Part shown: positions 62,085-64,000 of the stretch, piece after piece
Layout of the letters: each line of letters begins with the position of its first letter
How positions within the stretch are numbered: position 1 is the first letter of the stretch
Origin: Polynucleobacter sp. AP-Kolm-20A-A1
GTDB lineage: Bacteria; Pseudomonadota; Gammaproteobacteria; Burkholderiales; Burkholderiaceae
Length of the DNA stretch: 64,000 nt
Assembly (NCBI RefSeq): GCF_018688315.1
Contig: NZ_CP061315.1
Span: forward strand, 1,178,001-1,242,000
Reading direction: 5' to 3'
Made by a program: the position numbers and the translations under genes
The notes under the pieces: model-generated
The model's database searches: none
What the model saw: only the letters and a program-made list of their open reading frames with translations
What the model was told of the DNA's origin: nothing

Positions 62085-64000
62085 TTAGAGTGAACGAGCA
62101 ACTTCAGTAACTTCGAATGCCTCAAGCTGGTCGCCTTCTTTAATGTCGTTGTAGCCTTTTAATGACAGGCCGCACTCAACACCGGCGCGAACTTCTTTAG
62201 CGTCATCCTTGAAGCGCTTTAGAGAATCCAATTCGCCTGTCCAAACAACCACGTTATCACGCAAGAGACGAACGCTTGAAGTACGTTTAACGATACCGTC
62301 AACAACCAAGCAACCTGCAATTGCGCCAACTTTAGATACCAAGAAGACTTGACGGATCTCAACCAGACCAGTGATTTCTTCTTTCTTATCTGGAGTCAAC
62401 ATGCCGCTCAGAGCCAGCTTCACTTCATCTACAGCGTCATAAATAATGTTGTGATATCGAATATCTACGCCATTGTTCTCAGCCAACTTACGCGCTGCTG
62501 CATCTGCACGAGAGTTAAAGCCAATGATGACTGCCTTAGAAGCAACCGCTAAGTTCACGTCAGTTTCAGTGATTCCACCTACCGCAGCGTGAACGATTTG
62601 AACCTTCACTTCTGGTGTAGATAACTTCATCAATGATTGAGCCAAAGCTTCTTGTGAGCCTTGAACGTCTGCCTTGATGATGAGTGGCAACAACTTCGCT
62701 TCGATAGCGCCTTCTTCCATGTTTTCCATCATGGTTTCGAGCTTGAATGCCTGCTGTTTAGCGAGCTTCACGTCACGGAACTTACCTTGACGGAAAAGTG
62801 CAATCTCACGAGCCTTGCGCTCATCAGGAACCACTTGTACAGCTTCACCAGCAGCTGGCACCTCTGCCAAACCTTGAATCTCTACCGGAATAGATGGGCC
62901 AGCTTCGTTACATGGCTTGCCGTTCTCATCCATCATGGCGCGTACGCGACCAAATGTAGAGCCAGCTAGCAACATGTCTCCACGTTTGAGTGTGCCGGAC
63001 TGAACCAATACAGTTGCAACCGGTCCCTTACCTTTATCCAAACGTGCTTCAATCACCAAACCTTGAGCAGGAGCATCTTTCGGTGCTTTCAATTCCAAGA
63101 TTTCAGCTTGCAAGAGTACGTTTTCTAGCAAAGCATCAATGCCTTCGCCAGTTTTTGCGGACACTGGAATAAATGGCACATCGCCACCGTATTCCTCAGG
63201 AACCACTTGCTCTGCAACCAATTCAGTTTTAACGCGCTCAGAGTTAGCTTCTGGTTTATCAATCTTATTGATCGCAACAACCAATGGAACGCCACCAGCA
63301 ACCGCATGGTGAATCGCTTCTTTGGTTTGCGGCATCACGCCGTCATCAGCAGCCACCACCAAGATCACAATATCGGTTGCCTTCGCACCACGAGCACGCA
63401 TTGCCGTGAAGGCTTCGTGACCCGGGGTATCGAGGAACGTGATCATGCCACGTGGTGTTTCTACGTGATATGCACCAATGTGCTGAGTAATACCACCGGC
63501 TTCACCAGTAGCAACTCGTGCAGCACGAATCTTATCGAGCAAAGAAGTTTTACCGTGGTCAACGTGACCCATCACCGTAACAACCGGAGGACGTGGCAAC
63601 AATTCTGCATCATGACCATCTGTACCCAAATCTAAATCTGGATCATCCAATTTCGCAGCAAAGGCTTTGTGTCCCATTTCTTCTACGATGATCATCGCAG
63701 TATCTTGATCAAGCACTTGATTGATGGTGACCATCTGGCCCATACCCATCAACAACTTAATCACTTCTGCACTCTTCACCGCCATCGCATGAGCTAACTC
63801 AGCAACAGTAATGGTTTCTGGAACGTGAACATCACGCACCACTGGCTCTGTTGGAACTTGGAAATTCGTATCAACGTTCGCTTCAGCGATTTGACGCTGC
63901 TTCTTACGACCGCCGCCTGAACGCCAACCACCAACACCACCAGATGAATCACCACGAGTCTTCAGACCACCAGGCTTCTTGGCGCCTTCTTCTTGCCAAG
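62085..64000 (-). CDS. infB: Translation initiation factor IF-2 (5' end off the window)
   Basis: The frame is open from the stop at 62085 through 64000, about 638 residues of the C-terminal part. GTPase motifs: [20 protein letters not shown] and [10 protein letters not shown], then domains II to IV ending [20 protein letters not shown]. The GTG GTG near 63842 is not the start, since the frame continues upstream without a stop and with a sequence ([20 protein letters not shown]) typical of the variable N-terminal part. IF-2 brings initiator tRNA to the ribosome. Confidence 0.96.
   Translation of the reverse strand, partial: WQEEGAKKPGGLKTRGDSSGGVGGWRSGGGRKKQRQIAEANVDTNFQVPTEPVVRDVHVPETITVAELAHAMAVKSAEVIKLLMGMGQMVTINQVLDQDTAMIIVEEMGHKAFAAKLDDPDLDLGTDGHDAELLPRPPVVTVMGHVDHGKTSLLDKIRAARVATGEAGGITQHIGAYHVETPRGMITFLDTPGHEAFTAMRARGAKATDIVILVVAADDGVMPQTKEAIHHAVAGGVPLVVAINKIDKPEANSERVKTELVAEQVVPEEYGGDVPFIPVSAKTGEGIDALLENVLLQAEILELKAPKDAPAQGLVIEARLDKGKGPVATVLVQSGTLKRGDMLLAGSTFGRVRAMMDENGKPCNEAGPSIPVEIQGLAEVPAAGEAVQVVPDERKAREIALFRQGKFRDVKLAKQQAFKLETMMENMEEGAIEAKLLPLIIKADVQGSQEALAQSLMKLSTPEVKVQIVHAAVGGITETDVNLAVASKAVIIGFNSRADAAARKLAENNGVDIRYHNIIYDAVDEVKLALSGMLTPDKKEEITGLVEIRQVFLVSKVGAIAGCLVVDGIVKRTSSVRLLRDNVVVWTGELDSLKRFKDDAKEVRAGVECGLSLKGYNDIKEGDQLEAFEVTEVARSL

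Noticed and set aside
63840..63842. GTG as the start of infB
   Set aside because: The frame continues upstream to the window edge without a stop and encodes sequence typical of the IF-2 N-terminal region, so the gene is simply truncated by the window.

Overview
The window looks like chromosomal DNA of a betaproteobacterium of the Burkholderiaceae, most probably Polynucleobacter or a close relative. The evidence is moderate GC content, the infB-rbfA-truB-typA order, beta-type gene families such as a Bug/TctC binding protein, and dense packing. The genus is an inference from general character, not a database match. No phage, transposon, CRISPR array or integration scar was seen.

Positions 1-28755 are a nearly continuous flagellar gene cluster. 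Partial flgD, flgC and flgB run leftward. They follow a large leftward unit, fliF-G-H-I-J-K-M-N-O-P-Q-R. Rightward from about 13000 come a FlrB/FleS-like sensor kinase, a FlrC/FleR-like sigma-54 activator and fliE. Leftward again are two near-identical flagellins, flaG, fliD, fliS, a second FliK-like gene and a free-standing FlhB C-terminal domain. Then flhA, flhF, an flhG-like gene and fliA run rightward, and flgN, flgM and flgA leftward. A near-consensus sigma-54 promoter precedes flgB, and rpoN lies at 32180. The layout therefore points to an RpoN/FlrBC-type flagellar hierarchy, not FlhDC control. fliL, flhB, motAB and cheY/cheR/cheB are not in the window.

Positions 28798-32028 hold the most unusual locus: three overlapping leftward genes resembling CheW, a transmembrane MCP/PilJ receptor and a CheA that has no histidine-kinase domain. 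They are read into flgA-flgM-flgN and diverge from rpoN. This looks like a kinase-less chemosensory-type complex tied to flagellar regulation and is the best candidate for an undescribed system.

Positions 33575-36641 hold a second accessory cluster: a zinc-ribbon membrane protein, a secreted protein, a membrane-anchored caspase-like protein and a membrane-anchored formylglycine-generating-enzyme-fold protein without the usual cysteines. Positions 36759-43065 encode poly-N-acetylglucosamine synthesis and export, with pgaCD divergent from pgaAB. Two diguanylate cyclases and two HD-GYP phosphodiesterases follow (43072-48612), around an alanine-rich coiled-coil protein. This suggests local c-di-GMP control of the motile/sessile switch.

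From 48729 onward the content is mostly housekeeping: tRNA-His, dusA, a pseudouridine synthase, three small genes, an FMN-dependent glutamate-synthase-family protein, a Bug/TctC binding protein, ACR3 and ArsC arsenic resistance, tex, typA, truB, rbfA and a 5'-truncated infB. The only gene-free stretch above 300 bases is 21813-22234, between the flagellin genes and flhA; it is described as a feature.
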